A stretch of DNA of 64,000 bases. Origin: Coptis chinensis. Lineage: Eukaryota; Streptophyta; Magnoliopsida; Ranunculales; Ranunculaceae. This document shows, in pieces, positions 47,285 to 58,174 of the stretch. The first letter of the stretch is position 1. Every line of letters begins with the position of its first letter. The stretch covers positions 60,888,501-60,952,500 of the forward strand of contig CM027381.1 of the NCBI GenBank assembly GCA_015680905.1, given 5' to 3'. Position numbers and translations under genes: made by a program. The notes below the pieces were generated by a model. It was given only the letters and a program-made list of their open reading frames with translations. It made no database searches and was not told the DNA's origin.

Positions 47285-47848
47285 CTGGTGCAGGTCATTT
47301 CTGGGTATCAAAAGTTGAAAACAGCGGCTCAGATTGCTGAACTGGAGAAGACTGAGGTCGAGTCCTTGAAGGACGAGCTGTCGACTCTTCGAGAAGTGCA
47401 GCAGTCTGAGAAGAAGGAATTGGACCCTTTGAAAGCATAGCTCTCTTCGGTGATTCTGGACAAGACGGTGGCTATCAATGAGGTTGCTGATCTGAAGAGA
47501 AAGTTTACCATGGCAAACGACTTCACTGAGAAGTGCAAAAGGGTCACGCTGCAAGCTAAAGAGGTTTATGATGACATGCGCCTTAATCTGCAGGAGCTAG
47601 AGAAAAAATAGGAATAGTTGCAAGAGGAGCATGAACGTAGGGCTTTGGGTGGTCGAGGGAACGACCCACTCGAAGATGCTAGTAATGCTCTTAAAGTAGT
47701 GTATTCCTCTACTGTTGCTATCTCTACTGATTTGCCTCAGGTCGGGGGCAACTTGGGCATGACCATTGTTGACTTGACTACGGCGACTTCCATAGACCAT
47801 GTCTCGCCTCAAGTGCTAAATCCACTCCAAAGTAAAAAAAAAAGGTTT
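47285..47848 (+). pseudogene. Antisense 3' ORF of a Tat-like element, copy 1, second exon
   Basis: The reading begins after an acceptor (ggtgcag) with VISGYQKLKTAAQIAELEKT, then a Lys/Glu/Leu-rich coiled-coil region (VESLKDELSTLREVQQSEKK, INEVADLKRKFTMANDF). It ends near SPQVLNPLQSKKKRF. Three in-frame stops (after LDPLKA, LEKK and one residue later) make it a pseudogene. Copy 2 has the same exon after the same intron position. The strand is opposite to the Tat gag-pol to the right. Tat-lineage elements are known to carry an antisense ORF between integrase and 3' LTR; this looks like its C-terminal part. The first exon is lost to the LINE. Confidence 0.6.
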
Positions 47849-48392
47849 TGAACATCTTGTTTAGAAATTTCTTGTTGTAACCTGCAGGGTTTTCTTTGGG
47901 GTAACCTGGGTAGTTCGCCTTAATTAATAGGTTTTCTTTGTTGTACTTCGAACAACCTAGCTTTCCAGATTGTTCTGGGGAGTTCATGGAGTGATGAATG
48001 GTGGCTAACCGAGTTGGATTTCTTGAGTAGGCTCAGTAGCTCGGTTAGTAGACGAACTGGGGCCTGAGTTTGGCGGGGCAGTTCGTTCTTTTGCCTTTAT
48101 GAAATGCATGCTTTTGCTTCTTGCTTATTTCTGTGATGTGATGAATGTGATTTCTCTGATGTTATTACACATGTTTAGCGTCATAGGCTTTCCCTGGTAA
48201 GATTTGATGAGGCTAATTAGCATGTGATCCTGATGGAGCGTCCTGCTCTTTAATCGGTCCTTGTGTTGTAGGTCCAAATAGTGATAGGTATTAAGGCCAA
48301 GTAACCTGGGAGGTCGGGGGAACGTCTTTTGCATATGAATTGTTTCCCATGTTAGAGTGTTCTACTGAAAGAAGGCCTTAGCACACGTGTGG
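47849..48392 (+). other. Tat 3' region beyond antisense ORF copy 1
   Basis: Non-coding. It aligns loosely with the sequence after copy 2 (gtaacctgggtagttcgcc against cttacctgggcagttcacc; one diverged unit of the 120-bp repeat near 48270-48330). It ends at the hAT target duplication. Confidence 0.6.
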
Positions 48393-51300
48393 TAGGGGTG
48401 GAACTCGGGTGGGTTGGATTGGGTTGAGGCCTAACCCGAGTTTCAAATGTATCAACCCGAGCCCGGGACCAAGCCTTAGTCGGTCCTGAAATTTTCATCC
48501 CAAGCCCTAGCCTGATCAAAATATGTCAACCCAAGTCCTACTCAGGTTGGGTTGGGTTGGGTCGGGTTTTCGGCTTTTTCGGGTTTTCTGATAAAACAAT
48601 GAAAGATAGGTCGTGAATCAGTCACATGTCAGATACATTGCCATGAACATTATGCTTAAAGGAACAGCAGCTCACATATAGCCTTAAACAGCCAAAGCAA
48701 AACATATAACTAGAGAGCAAAATGACAAAACCATTATGGAAAAGTTAAATAAAACAATTGCATCAAAATTGATCAAGTTCCTCATAATGAGGATTTAATA
48801 ATATTTACTCTTTTGGAGTTACATAAACTGAGATTATTCAATATAAATAAAAATACAAATCTCTAAAGTTCATCTCGAACATCTTATTTTATTGAGATGA
48901 TGTATGCATCAACAGATCAATGCCTAGCTTTATTCGTATAGTCAATGAACCATCGACATACATTCCATCGCTAAGTACCTGAAAATATTCCATAAAAATA
49001 CTATTAGACATGGTTAGCAACTAAAGGCATGAGTATCACAGTAACTTACTCTTGAATTAAATAATCCAATTACCTAACAAGGTAGACTAAGTTGAACCAT
49101 TCCTAAAATCAACTCAACCGGCATGGTTGTCATCGATAATTTCAACTGGAAAATGTAAAATGTAAAGATATTAGAAGGCAAGATTTATGTATGGACTAAA
49201 ATTATTATATGATATTATAAAGTAAAGTTGTACATACCTTCCTCCTCTTCATTGAAATCTTCATCCTCCTCAAGTGGTGCAGAAATGCGAAACCAATCTT
49301 GCCCACAAACTAATCTTTCAACAAATCCAGGTTTCAGTTTACTACGAAAACGGTCAAGTATGCGACCTCCGGTACTAAAAGCTGACTCCGAAGCTACTGT
49401 TGACATTGGAATGGCCAATATATCCCGCGCCATATGAGAAAGAACTCGGTATTTGGATTTATATCAAAATTCTCATCATCACTTTCAGCTTCCTCACCAA
49501 GGTAACGTTCTAGTTCTTATTTGTTCAAAGTGCCTTGCTGTTCTTGCAAGAATTGCCTATAAGCTTTCTTCACATTTGCTGCTTTCCCAAACGTAAATTT
49601 AGAACCACTATCACTACCTTTGTCTTGAGACTTGTTTTCATCAACAGAGTTAGAAAGCAAAACAGAAGAACAATATTGTTCGTAAAGACGAACTATGACA
49701 GATTTCACCTTGTCAATCTTGTCTTTAACTGTAGTCTCATCATGAATTTTAAGAAAGCAAAACCTCACATATTCCAACTTGTAACAAGGATCCAAAACTA
49801 TAGCAACAATTAAAAACATGTTAATCTTATCAATATTGCCCCAATATTTGTTAAACTTCAGCTTCATTTTTTCAGCCATGTTAGAGAAAGAAACAATTTC
49901 ACTTTTTGACCACTCATCTAAAAGTCCTTCAATGGCAAACACCTCATGAAAGTATGCATTAGAAGTTAGATACCTATACCCTGACAAGCGTTTTGTTACC
50001 TTGTAAAACACTTCTAAGAACTTGCATAAATGGCTTGCTATCTCCCAGTCATCATCAATTGGCATCTCATTCCCAATTTCAGTTTGAAACTGTGGATCTT
50101 GCTCTTCTAAGCAATCAAACGCCTTTTGAAACTCCAAAGCAGATTGTAACATGAAGAATGTTGAATTCCACCTGGTTGGGACATCCATACACAATGACCT
50201 GTTGCTGGAAAAAATTTCATGCTCAACACAATGGTTAAATCTCTGCAAACGTGACGGTAAACTCTTCACAAACTTAACACAACTGCGAATTCGCTGCACC
50301 TCATCACGAACTTCATAAACACCATCTTTAATAATCAGATTCAAGATATGGGCACAACAACGCATATGAAAAAATTCACCATTCAATAACAAACCATTTT
50401 TTTAATGAACTTCCTCTTTAATGATTGGACAGCCACATCATTGGAACTACAGTTATCCACAGTAATTGTGTTTAACTTATCGATTCCCCAAGATAAAAGA
50501 TATAACTCAATAGCATTCCCAATATACTCACCCTTATGTGGAGTTGGAACAACTCGAAAATTGATAATTTTTTTATGTAATTTCCAATCCTTGTCAATAT
50601 AATGTGAAGTGATGCACATATATCCAAGATTCTTGATGGATGTCCACATGTCAGTGGTAATGCATACTCGCTGATCAGTTTCTACAAACATCTTTCTCAA
50701 CTTTTGTTTCTCACTCAGATACAATCTCGTGAAAGCTTTCCTAATAGTAGGGCGGGACCTGTGCTGAAACCTATGTTGCATAAGGTTGCAAAAGCATCTA
50801 AAGCCTTGATGCTCAACAAAATTTAACAATAACTCATCAATCATAATCATGCGAGCAAGGCTATCTACACATGCTTCTTGATCAAATTTCCAACTAGAAA
50901 GATTAGTTTCACCATCACTATTAGAGAATGACAAAACAGGTTGTTTTTTATCCTTACTTGAACAATTGGGATTCAACTTACAGCTATTTGTATGCCTCCA
51001 TAAGGTGCTAGTTCCTTGTGAACTAACAGCCCCTAGACCTTTCCCACAATACTTGCAGTTTGCACGACTAGAAGATGATCCATCAGGCTTCAACACTTTC
51101 TTGTAGTGCTCCCAAACATCAGAAGTTCCTTTGTAAAGCTTTTTACGTTTCTTTGCTTCGTCCTCATGCTTAACATCAATCACATCAACAACAATTTCTT
51201 TGTTATTCTCAGTATTATTATTTTCTGCCATTGAGAATGTTTATCCTGCAAGGTACAGATGAACAAACAATAAGACAAAATATTTCTTTTGGTTTCATAC

Positions 51301-51808
51301 TTAGCAAAATATTGTGAAGAATTGAACAAACAATAAGATAAAAAAGAAAAATACAGTAAAAAGAGAATAAGAGATAGGAACAAACAGGCAGAAGAAGGAA
51401 TGATTCAATTGCAAAGAACTCGACACCTTTTCGCAATTATATAAGCAAATAGCACCAAAGTAGTTGCAATGTTTTGACGTAATCAAGGGGATTTGATTAA
51501 TTGAGAGGGAAAGTAACATGATTGATTGATTTGATTCCATAATCCAAGGATATTCTCAATTTTAATTTTGATAAGAATAAATCTATTGAAGGAAAGTGTA
51601 TAATAGAAGGAAGGAATGTATATAGGTACACGGGCTCGGGTTTCTCGGTTATTTGATATTCTAACCCGAGCCCAGCCCAAAACTGAGTCGGGCTTTCACT
51701 TTGCAAGACCGAGCCCGGACCACGGATCTAAAATGCAAGCCCAGGACTAGCAAAAGTCGAGTTTTAGCCCATCGGGCTTGGGCTAACCCGACCCAAGTTC
51801 CACCCCTA
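48393..51808 (-). mobile_element. hAT transposon, 3416 bases, 8-bp target duplication acgtgtgg
   Basis: The ends are taggggtggaactcgggt and, on the other strand, taggggtggaacttgggt, 17 of 18 identical. The octamer acgtgtgg lies on both sides (48385-48392 and 51809-51816). The ends are GC-richer than the body, with repeated gggttgggt/acccgag motifs in the first and last 150 bases. A single transposase gene is on the minus strand. The exact duplication suggests a young insertion. Confidence 0.95.
49215..51231 (-). pseudogene. hAT transposase, BED-finger type, with frameshifts
   Basis: ORF 1 (50383-51231): acidic N-terminus, BED zinc finger at residues 40-90 (SDVWEHYKKV, CKYCGKGLGA, LWRHTNSC), then CITTDMWTS with the first Asp and TVDNCSSND with the second. 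ORF 2 (49517-50392) continues in another frame after an A7 run: HMRCCAHILNLIIKDG, DVPTRWNSTFFML, and the DUF4413-like region (SGYRYLTSNAYFHEVFAI, KFNKYWGNIDKIN). ORF 3 (49215-49433) is the hAT dimerisation domain (MARDILAIPMSTVASESAFS, TGGRILDRFRSKL). A stop after GTLNK and a short deletion with frameshift around 49450 remove the WWK motif that normally precedes the dimerisation helix. The gene is otherwise full length, so it decayed recently. Confidence 0.92.
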
Positions 51809-51816
51809 ACGTGTGG

Positions 51817-52120
51817 GGATACGAACAGTTGGAGATCCAAAAATGGTAACCGCCCAATTTTTGTGGAATTTGAAGAGACGGTGAGCCATGTAATGCGTCG
51901 TTTAGCGTTTCAATGCATTGATGGTGTGTACTGATGACACCAGTAGAATATAAAATGAACTATTGTAAGAAGTTTAGGGGTGTTAGCTCTGTACTTTCTT
52001 CAAGCTGCCTCTCCAAGATTCTTGTGCAGGTTCCTTGATCATTCCAGGTTGGTGCCTTTCATTGTTTGTTCTTTCGTTCTTGTTAATTTACTGAACGTTA
52101 GGCTGTCCTTAGAATATCTG
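51817..52120 (+). other. Tat 3' region between hAT and antisense ORF copy 2
   Basis: The sequence continues the DNA left of the hAT element. It contains a T-rich stretch and possible splice acceptor (gtgcaggttcc) before the ORF. It has no similarity to the Tat LTR at 61479. No gene seen. Confidence 0.5.
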
Positions 52121-53173
52121 ATGGCCAGGCGACGTGGAGATGCGCATGGTGATGGAGGGGCGAGGGAAGCCTCTCCCCTTATGATAGATGATATTGACTT
52201 TATGCCACGTCGACGGTGTGATCGCGGTAAGTGCAAGGCAATCGCTTCTAGCTCGAAGAGCAGCAAGCGGTCTAAAGATGAAGGTTGCTTTACCTCAAGT
52301 TCACGCGAGCGAACTGGAGGTATAGTATTCAGGTCCCCTAGTCATATGGATGGTGGCGATCTGAACACAAAGGACTGTGGTGTGTTGGGTAAAGGAAAAG
52401 GTATTGCTGGTGAGAACGCTGCGATTGGGACTTTGGAGAAGTGTGGTGGCGACTTGGGGAGCGAGTTCTTCTATACTGGGAAGACAGGGAAGAAACGTAT
52501 GGTGAAACGTTCTGACTGTAGCTTCCACTCGGCACCCATAACGACCTGTATTCTTGAAGGGATTGTGTTGGATGATGGTAAAGAAGAGCTTGGAGATGAA
52601 AACCTGGGGACGACTCTAGAGACCATGGACATGGCGTGTTGTTTGGTAAGCTATTCGCCTTGGTTGTTTCTTGTTGTTTTAATGGCAAACGTAACATTGA
52701 CGTTCTATTTGTAGTTCCTTGCTGGGTATGATAAGTTGAAGCATTCTGTCCAAAGTGCTGACAATGGTGAAAGTGATGTGAACAAAGCCAAGGAAGAGCT
52801 AGAGAGCATGCGGGCTGCATGGGAGATTGATAAGAAGAAACTGAAGGTTGTGACAAAAAAATATAAGGACGCTTTGGATGAGAGGTATGTGCTAGTCAGC
52901 TCGATGATTGATTTGCAGGAAAAGCTAGATGTAGTAACGGAGTATGCTAAGCATTGTCAGGCCATTGCATGAAAGGCGCAGGGCATATATGACTACATAT
53001 GTGGAGAATATGCAGCTCTGGAGGAGATGTACTTGTAGCTAAAAGAGGAGTGTGATCGTGGGGCTCTTGGTACGAGTGTGCTTGTCATACCAAGAGATGC
53101 GAGGAACATTCCTTCGACCAATGCTGCTCCTGCTGTGCTTATTGAGGATAAACACATTACGCCTGGTGCTTGA
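52121..53173 (+). pseudogene. Antisense 3' ORF of the Tat-like element, copy 2, two exons
   Basis: Exon 1 (chosen ATG at 52121, MARRRGDAHGDGG) is basic and Ser-rich (ASSSKSSKRSKDEG), Gly-rich later, and ends MDMACCL at a GT donor near 52646. An intron ends ...tttgtag, and exon 2 (from 52714) reads FLAGYDKLKHSVQSADNGE, then a coiled-coil stretch (KEELESMRAAWEIDKKKLKV, LVSSMIDLQEKLDVV). Stops follow AIA and YL, and it ends at EDKHITPGA. The reading frame is open upstream to 51980, so the true start may lie earlier or in a lost exon. It is opposite in strand to gag-pol. The N-terminal 'gypsy type transposon' domain known from Tat antisense ORFs is not visible. Confidence 0.6.
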
Positions 53174-53540
53174 CCATGTTGCTGGATGTCTTTGTTGGTG
53201 TAAGTTGTGAAGCATTTTGACTACTTTGTCTGTTTTCAGTTTTGTAAGAGATTGCATAACAATAAAATTGGTGTCCTAGGCTTACCTGGGCAGTTCACCT
53301 TTCTTTATTGTTACAAAGATACAGAACGAACTGCTTTCCACGAAAGTGGTAATTCGATAGTTTCAAAAACTTTTAATCAGACCGATCTGGATTTCTGGGT
53401 AGACCCAGCTGATCGGTGGATTTATAAACTGGTTTCTTGAGTTTGTTCAGGTAGTTCGAATTGTGTATGTTATGGAATGCACTTATTTTGCTTATGTCTA
53501 AGTGTTTGTACATATTGTTTTGTAATTTTGTCGTTACAAC

Positions 53541-53990
53541 CTAAGGTTGTAGGTCTATAACAAATACGAAATGTAGAAGTTAAGAAGCCTGGGAGCTCAA
53601 GTGAGCGTGTTAGCTTACGAAAGTATGTTGCTCGTGGAGAGCATTCTTGTTGAGTTGATCCTAGAGTTGTAGGTCATCCACTAGTAAGAACTGTAGATGC
53701 TAAGAAGCCTATGAGCTCAAGTGAGCATGTTAGCTTAAGAAAGCGTGTTGCTCATGGAGAGCGTTCTCGTTAAGTTGATCCTAAATTTGTAGGTAATCAA
53801 CTAGTAAGAACTGTAGAGGCTAAGAAGCCTATGAGCTCGAGTGAGCGTGTTAGCTTACTAAAGCGTGTTACTCGCGGAGAGCGTTCTCGCTGAGTTGATC
53901 CTAGAGTTGTAGGTCATCAACTAGCAAAAACTATAGAGGCTAAGAAGCCTATGAGCTCGAGTAAGCGTGTTAGCTTGAGGAAGTATGTTG
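53541..53990. repeat. 120-bp tandem array, about 3.75 units, in the Tat 3' region
   Basis: The string taagaagcct(a/g)(t/g)gagctc begins at 53581, 53701, 53821 and 53941, an exact 120-base spacing. A partial unit precedes the first. Each unit contains gagcgtgttagctta, gttgctcgtggagagc and gttgatcctagagttgtagg. Units differ at 5-12% of positions by eye. The fourth ends after about 50 bases. A single diverged unit exists at about 48270-48330. Confidence 0.93.
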
Positions 53991-54170
53991 CGAAACATTT
54001 GAACTCATGAGAGTGTTTGTGGTTCGCATATGCTGGTAGCTCTTCCAAAGCGAGTTCCGCAATTGTTAGTGAACTTGAACAGAGTAGGTTGTAATAATAA
54101 CCATAAGTAAAGTGTACATAGATTTGCAGTAAATAAAAATATGGGTTCTAACACATTACACTTTTATTGA

Positions 54171-55402
54171 TAAAATTTCTTTAACAAATAAGTGTTCCAA
54201 GGACATGGTAATACTTTCCCCTCTTGGGTCTTGATCCAGTATGCTCCATTGCCGACAACTCGTTCCACTATGTAAGGACCCTCCCATGTTGGTGCCAGTT
54301 TAGAGTCATCTTAAGTCTTTTTCAGAATTAGGTTGCCAGGTTGAAAAAATCGAGGATTGACTCGCTTATTGTATGACTTCTTTAGAGTCTGATGATAAGC
54401 TGCCACTTTGATGGCTGCTAAGTCGCGACGTTCTTCTAGTAAGTCGACTTATCGAGCGAGAACGGAGTCATTGTGCCCAGATTCAACAAGTTCTGACCGA
54501 GTCATGGTGATTGTCAGTTCGGTAGGAATAACGGCTTCCGTGCCATAGCATAATGACAATGGTGACTCGCCTGTACTAGAATGAATTATAGTTCGGTGAG
54601 CCCATAGAATGTATCCTAACTGATTTGGCCATTGGCTCTTGTTCTATTCAATCTTTTTCTTTAAATTTTTCAAGATTGCCTTGTTGTTATCCTCTGCTTG
54701 ACCATTGCTTTGGGTGTAGTGGGGAGTAGAGAATGCATGAACGATCTTCCATTTTCCCAGAAACTCCTTGACTATTTTTCCCTTGAACAGGGAGCCATTG
54801 TCCATCAGCCAGTGTATGGGGTAGGCCAAATCTGGTAATGATGTGTGTCCAGATGAAGTTTCTGACATGTGATTCTTTGACATGAGCTAAGGGGACTGCT
54901 TCCACCCACTTAGTGAAGTAATCAGTGGCAGCAAGGACAAATCTAAATCCAGTACATTTCTTTGGGATGGGATGAATGGTCCCATGATATCCAAGCCCCA
55001 CATGTGAAATGGCCAAGGGCTGGCATTGTTGATTAACTCGCGAGTTGGCTAGATGATATTGTGGCCAAAACTTTGGCATTTGATGCATTTAAGTACGTAC
55101 TTCTTGGCATCGACCTGCAATCGTGACCAGAAGTACCCCTGGGAGATCGCTTTGTGAGCCAAGGAGCGACCTCCAACATGGGTCCCGCATTCGCCCTCAT
55201 GGATTTCTACAAAAATCAACTAACCTTATTCTGGGCTTATGCACCTCAAGTGAGGTCCGCCAAAAGATTTTTTGAATAGTTTGTTGTTGACCAGGTAGTA
55301 GCGACGTGCCTGATATTAAACTTGTGTGGCTTTGGTACGGTCTTCTGAGGTTGTGCCATATTGGATGTATTCTATGATGGGTTGCATCCAGGTTTAACTC
55401 AT
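54171..55402 (-). pseudogene. INT: Integrase of the Tat-like element
   Basis: The zinc-binding part reads EIHEGECGTHVGGRSLAHK and CIKCQSFGHN. The core has FVLAATDYFTKWVEAVPL (Asp), LMDNGSLFKGKI (Asp, after a frameshift near 54820) and SNGQAEDNNKAIL (Glu). Further on GESPLSLCYGTEAVIP, KRVNPRFFQPGNLILKK and GAYWIKTQEGKVLPCPWN reach the C-terminal stop at 54171, typical of Tat integrases (LPRPWN-like end). Stops after TLVLAR-, PE- and LKK-regions break it. Confidence 0.88.
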
Positions 55403-55984
55403 CTAACTGTCAGAGAGTGGGCGCAAGTCGCTGATTGACAGGACGTGCTCATCTTGATAAGCAGGTCGGTCTGTCACTTCTATGAGTAATTGTCTAGGGG
55501 CGTAATTCGGTGTTTGAGTAGCCAGATAGGCTAAACTGTCTGTGTGGCGATTCTCATCACGCAAGAAGTGGTGTATGGTAACTGTCTTAAAAGAAGGAAT
55601 TAACTGATTAACAACTTGAAGGTATTTAGAAAGGCTATCTTCATGGGTAGTGTACTCTTTAGCAATCTGGCGAACAACCTGTTGCGAGTCACTAAAGACT
55701 TTTAGCTCTTGGACACCGAGTTGTCGTGCCATTCTAAGTCCCATAATTAAAGCTTCATACTTCGCCTCATTGTTAGAGGTCGCGAAATCGATGCAAACTA
55801 ATTTCTCAACTATAGTGCCATCTGGTGACACTAGGACAACTCCGATCCCGCTTCTTCCGGGATTGCTAGAACCACCCACAAAGAGTGACCAGGCTGACTT
55901 GTCTGGCTGTTTGGTGGATGTGATATCTGCTTCTGGCTTCCAGTTCATGTCATCAACAAGAAAGTCTACTAGGAAGTCAGCCAC
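55403..55984 (-). pseudogene. aRH: Second (archaeal-type) RNase H of the Tat-like element
   Basis: An open frame of 193 codons. The fold is readable: SAWSLFVGGSSNPGRSGIGV, VSPDGTIVEKL, NNEAKYEALIMGLRMA (Glu), LKVFSDSQQVVRQI (Asp), HHFLRDENRHTDSLAYLA (last Asp). The first catalytic Asp of the usual VDGSSN motif is Gly here, so activity is unlikely. This extra domain is the hallmark of Tat elements. It starts about 60 bases after the RT/RNase H frame. Confidence 0.9.
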
Positions 55985-56044
55985 CTGTCCTTTCTGAGAA
56001 GTTCGCGGGACAAATTTGATGTGATGTTCCCTGAGTTTCTCTGC

Positions 56045-57397
56045 CTAGCCCGCCATGTGAGTTGTCTTATTTTCTTTAAGAAAGATCTTCTTCAGTGGGA
56101 GGTCGGTGAGTACTTTGAGTGGATGTGCTTGAAAATAAGGCCTAAACTTTCTTGCAGAGTATAACAAAGTGAGTACTGCTTTTTCAATGTAAGAGTAGTT
56201 CTTCTCAGCTGGTGTTAGCGTCTTGCTTGTAAAGTAGATCGGTTTTTCTGATCCTTGGTCATCTTTGAAGAGAACTAAACTGATAGCAAAGTTAGATTCT
56301 GCGAGGTAAAGCCCTAATGTTTCACCATCTGTTGGTTTTACCATAATAGGTGGTGTTGTCAAGTACTCTTTTATAGTAGAGAACACTTGTTAGCATTGGT
56401 CGCTCCATGAGAATTGTTGCCCTTTTTTTGAGAAGCTGCAAGAAAGGTCGGATTTGTCTGATGCCCTTAATATGAATCAGTTGAAAGCTAGCACCATTCT
56501 TGATAGTTTATGTATTTACTTCTTTGTCTTTGTATCGGGCATTTCAAAAAATGCTCAAATCTGGTCTGGATTGGCCTTAATTCCTCGTTGTGATACCTGA
56601 TACCCAAGGAATTTTCTGGAGGACGCTCCAAAAAGGCATTTTTCGGGATTCAGCTTCATCTGAGTTCGGAGTAATCTGGAGAACACCTGCTCGAGGTGAG
56701 TGAGGTGATCAACCGCTTTCTTGCTCTTGACCACCATGTCGTCTATATAGACTTCCACGGTGTCCCCTAACATGTCCTGGAACATGTCAGTGATGAGTCA
56801 TTGGTAGGTCGCGCCAGCGTTCTTGAGGCCAAACAAGAAGACGTTGTAGCAGTAGATCCTTTGCTTTGTGATGAATGAAGTTTTCTCTTGGTCTTCTTCT
56901 GCGAGTGGGATCTGGTTGTATCCACTGTATGCATCCATAAATGACAGGAGCTCGTGGCCACAGGTCTGGTCCACGAGCCGGTCGATTCTTGGCAAGGGGA
57001 AACTATCCTTAGATGTTTCTTGATTAAGATTGGTGAAGTCTACGCAATGGCGAACTGTGCCGTTCTTTTTAGGGACTGCTACTATGTTAGCGATCCACTC
57101 TGGGTAGTCTACCTTTCTGATGAAGCCTACTTTTTTGAGTTTATCGACCTCATCATTAATTGCTTTATGAAATCTCAGTGATAGCTTACTAGGTCGCTGA
57201 TGGGCTGGCCTAGCATTGGGGTTGACATTTAAATTATGACGTGCAATACTAGGATCTATACTAGGTACATTGATGTATGACCAAGCGAAGACATCTTTAT
57301 TCAATGATAAAAAGTTTACAAGTTGTGCCTTGAGAGTAGGGTCAAGGTTAGCCCCTATATAGACAAACTTGGGATCATCTTCAGTTCCTAGGTTCAC
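56045..57397 (-). pseudogene. RT-RH: Reverse transcriptase and first RNase H of the Tat-like element
   Basis: RT: WSYINVPSIDPSIARHNLNV, FHKAINDEVDKLKKVGFIRK, VRHCVDFTNLNQETSKDSFP, SFMDAYSGYNQIPLAEEDQE (Asp), GLKNAGATYQ then a stop, then VEVYIDDMVVKSKKAVDH (DD) and CLFGASSRKFLGYQVS. After about 170 bases with stops, RNase H reads LGLYLAESNFAISLVLF, KPIYFTSKTLTPAEKNYSYI and KFRPYFQAHPLKVLT. All RT catalytic residues remain. GLKNAGATYQR is typical of Tat, distinct from the Athila string GLCNAPGTFQR. Confidence 0.9.
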
Positions 57398-57512
57398 TCA
57401 CTCCTTTTCTTTAGTTTGAACTTTGTGCTGTTTTAGAATTTGGAGCGACCTCAGTGGAATTAGCGCGGGTGATGCTTTGTCGATCTGCGGAATAGAGGTC
57501 TTAGCAACCGGA

Positions 57513-57602
57513 GTTGGTGCGACCTCTGTGGTTATGACAACAGGGGCTGATGCGACCTCTGTGGTCACGACAATAGGGGTTGGTGCGACCTCTGGGGTCC
57601 GG
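57513..57602 (-). repeat. 33-bp in-frame coding repeats in the Tat polyprotein
   Basis: Nearly three units of 33 bases encode an 11-residue repeat (EVAPTPIVVTT, EVASAPVVITT, EVAPTPV). They lie in the Pro/Val/Thr-rich linker between protease and RT. Because the length is a multiple of three, unit number can vary without loss of frame. Confidence 0.85.
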
Positions 57603-57751
57603 ACTGGTGGAGTGATTATTTTGACATAGCGCTCTCCTTTGGCACTTTAGGTTTGACCTCAACGATTAAGTCTTTGGCCATCGTGGTGCTGGTGAGGGCT
57701 CTCTTGGTTCGGATGGAAGCCCTAACAGGTTTGTTTGCTGAAAGGATTTGA

Positions 57752-58174
57752 TTATAGTGGTAAGCCTTGAGCTGGTTGCTGCAAAGCTCCATCATTGGGT
57801 TCGGGAAAGCGGAGTACTTGATGGAGTGTTGATGGTATTGCTTGCATTTGATGAATCCAGCGACGTCCTAGGATGGCATTATAGGACGAGCTGACATCCA
57901 GAATGCTGAAACTCGTATTGATGCTGACTTTGTCTTCTCTGGATCCAACGGAGACGGGAAGTATGATGTCTCCCATTAGATCAACTCGAGACCCATTGAA
58001 TCCATAGAGAGGGGCGATTGGATCTATGAAGACCCATCGGGGCAGGTTCATCTCTTTGATGGTCTGATAGAACAAAATGTCACATGAACTACTTGGGTCT
58101 ACCAGGACACGCTTGACTGTCAAGTCGCTGATTTTGACATGGACAACTAGGGCATCATTATGAGGGAGGCAAAC
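57752..58174 (-). pseudogene. PR: Aspartic protease of the Tat-like element
   Basis: The reading LVVHVKISDLTVKRVLVDPS continues SSCDILFYQTIKEMNL, then LYGFNGSRVDLMGDIILPVS, FSILDVSSSYNAILGRRWIH and AIPSTLHQVLRFP. The catalytic motif is DPSSS where Tat proteases normally have D-x-G-S-S, so the conserved Gly is lost. It is cut off from gag by the solo LTR; the two sides meet at the duplicated caaac. Confidence 0.85.

Noticed and set aside
51101-51115. Possible right end of the CACTA element that begins at 3902 (cttgtagtg)
   Set aside because: It lies in the hAT transposase coding region, in the conserved BED-finger part, and is chance.
53541-53990. CRISPR-like array
   Set aside because: Units are contiguous 120-bp tandem repeats without unique spacers, in plant retrotransposon DNA.
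55650-55997. 115-codon plus-strand ORF
   Set aside because: It is the reverse-strand shadow of the second RNase H.
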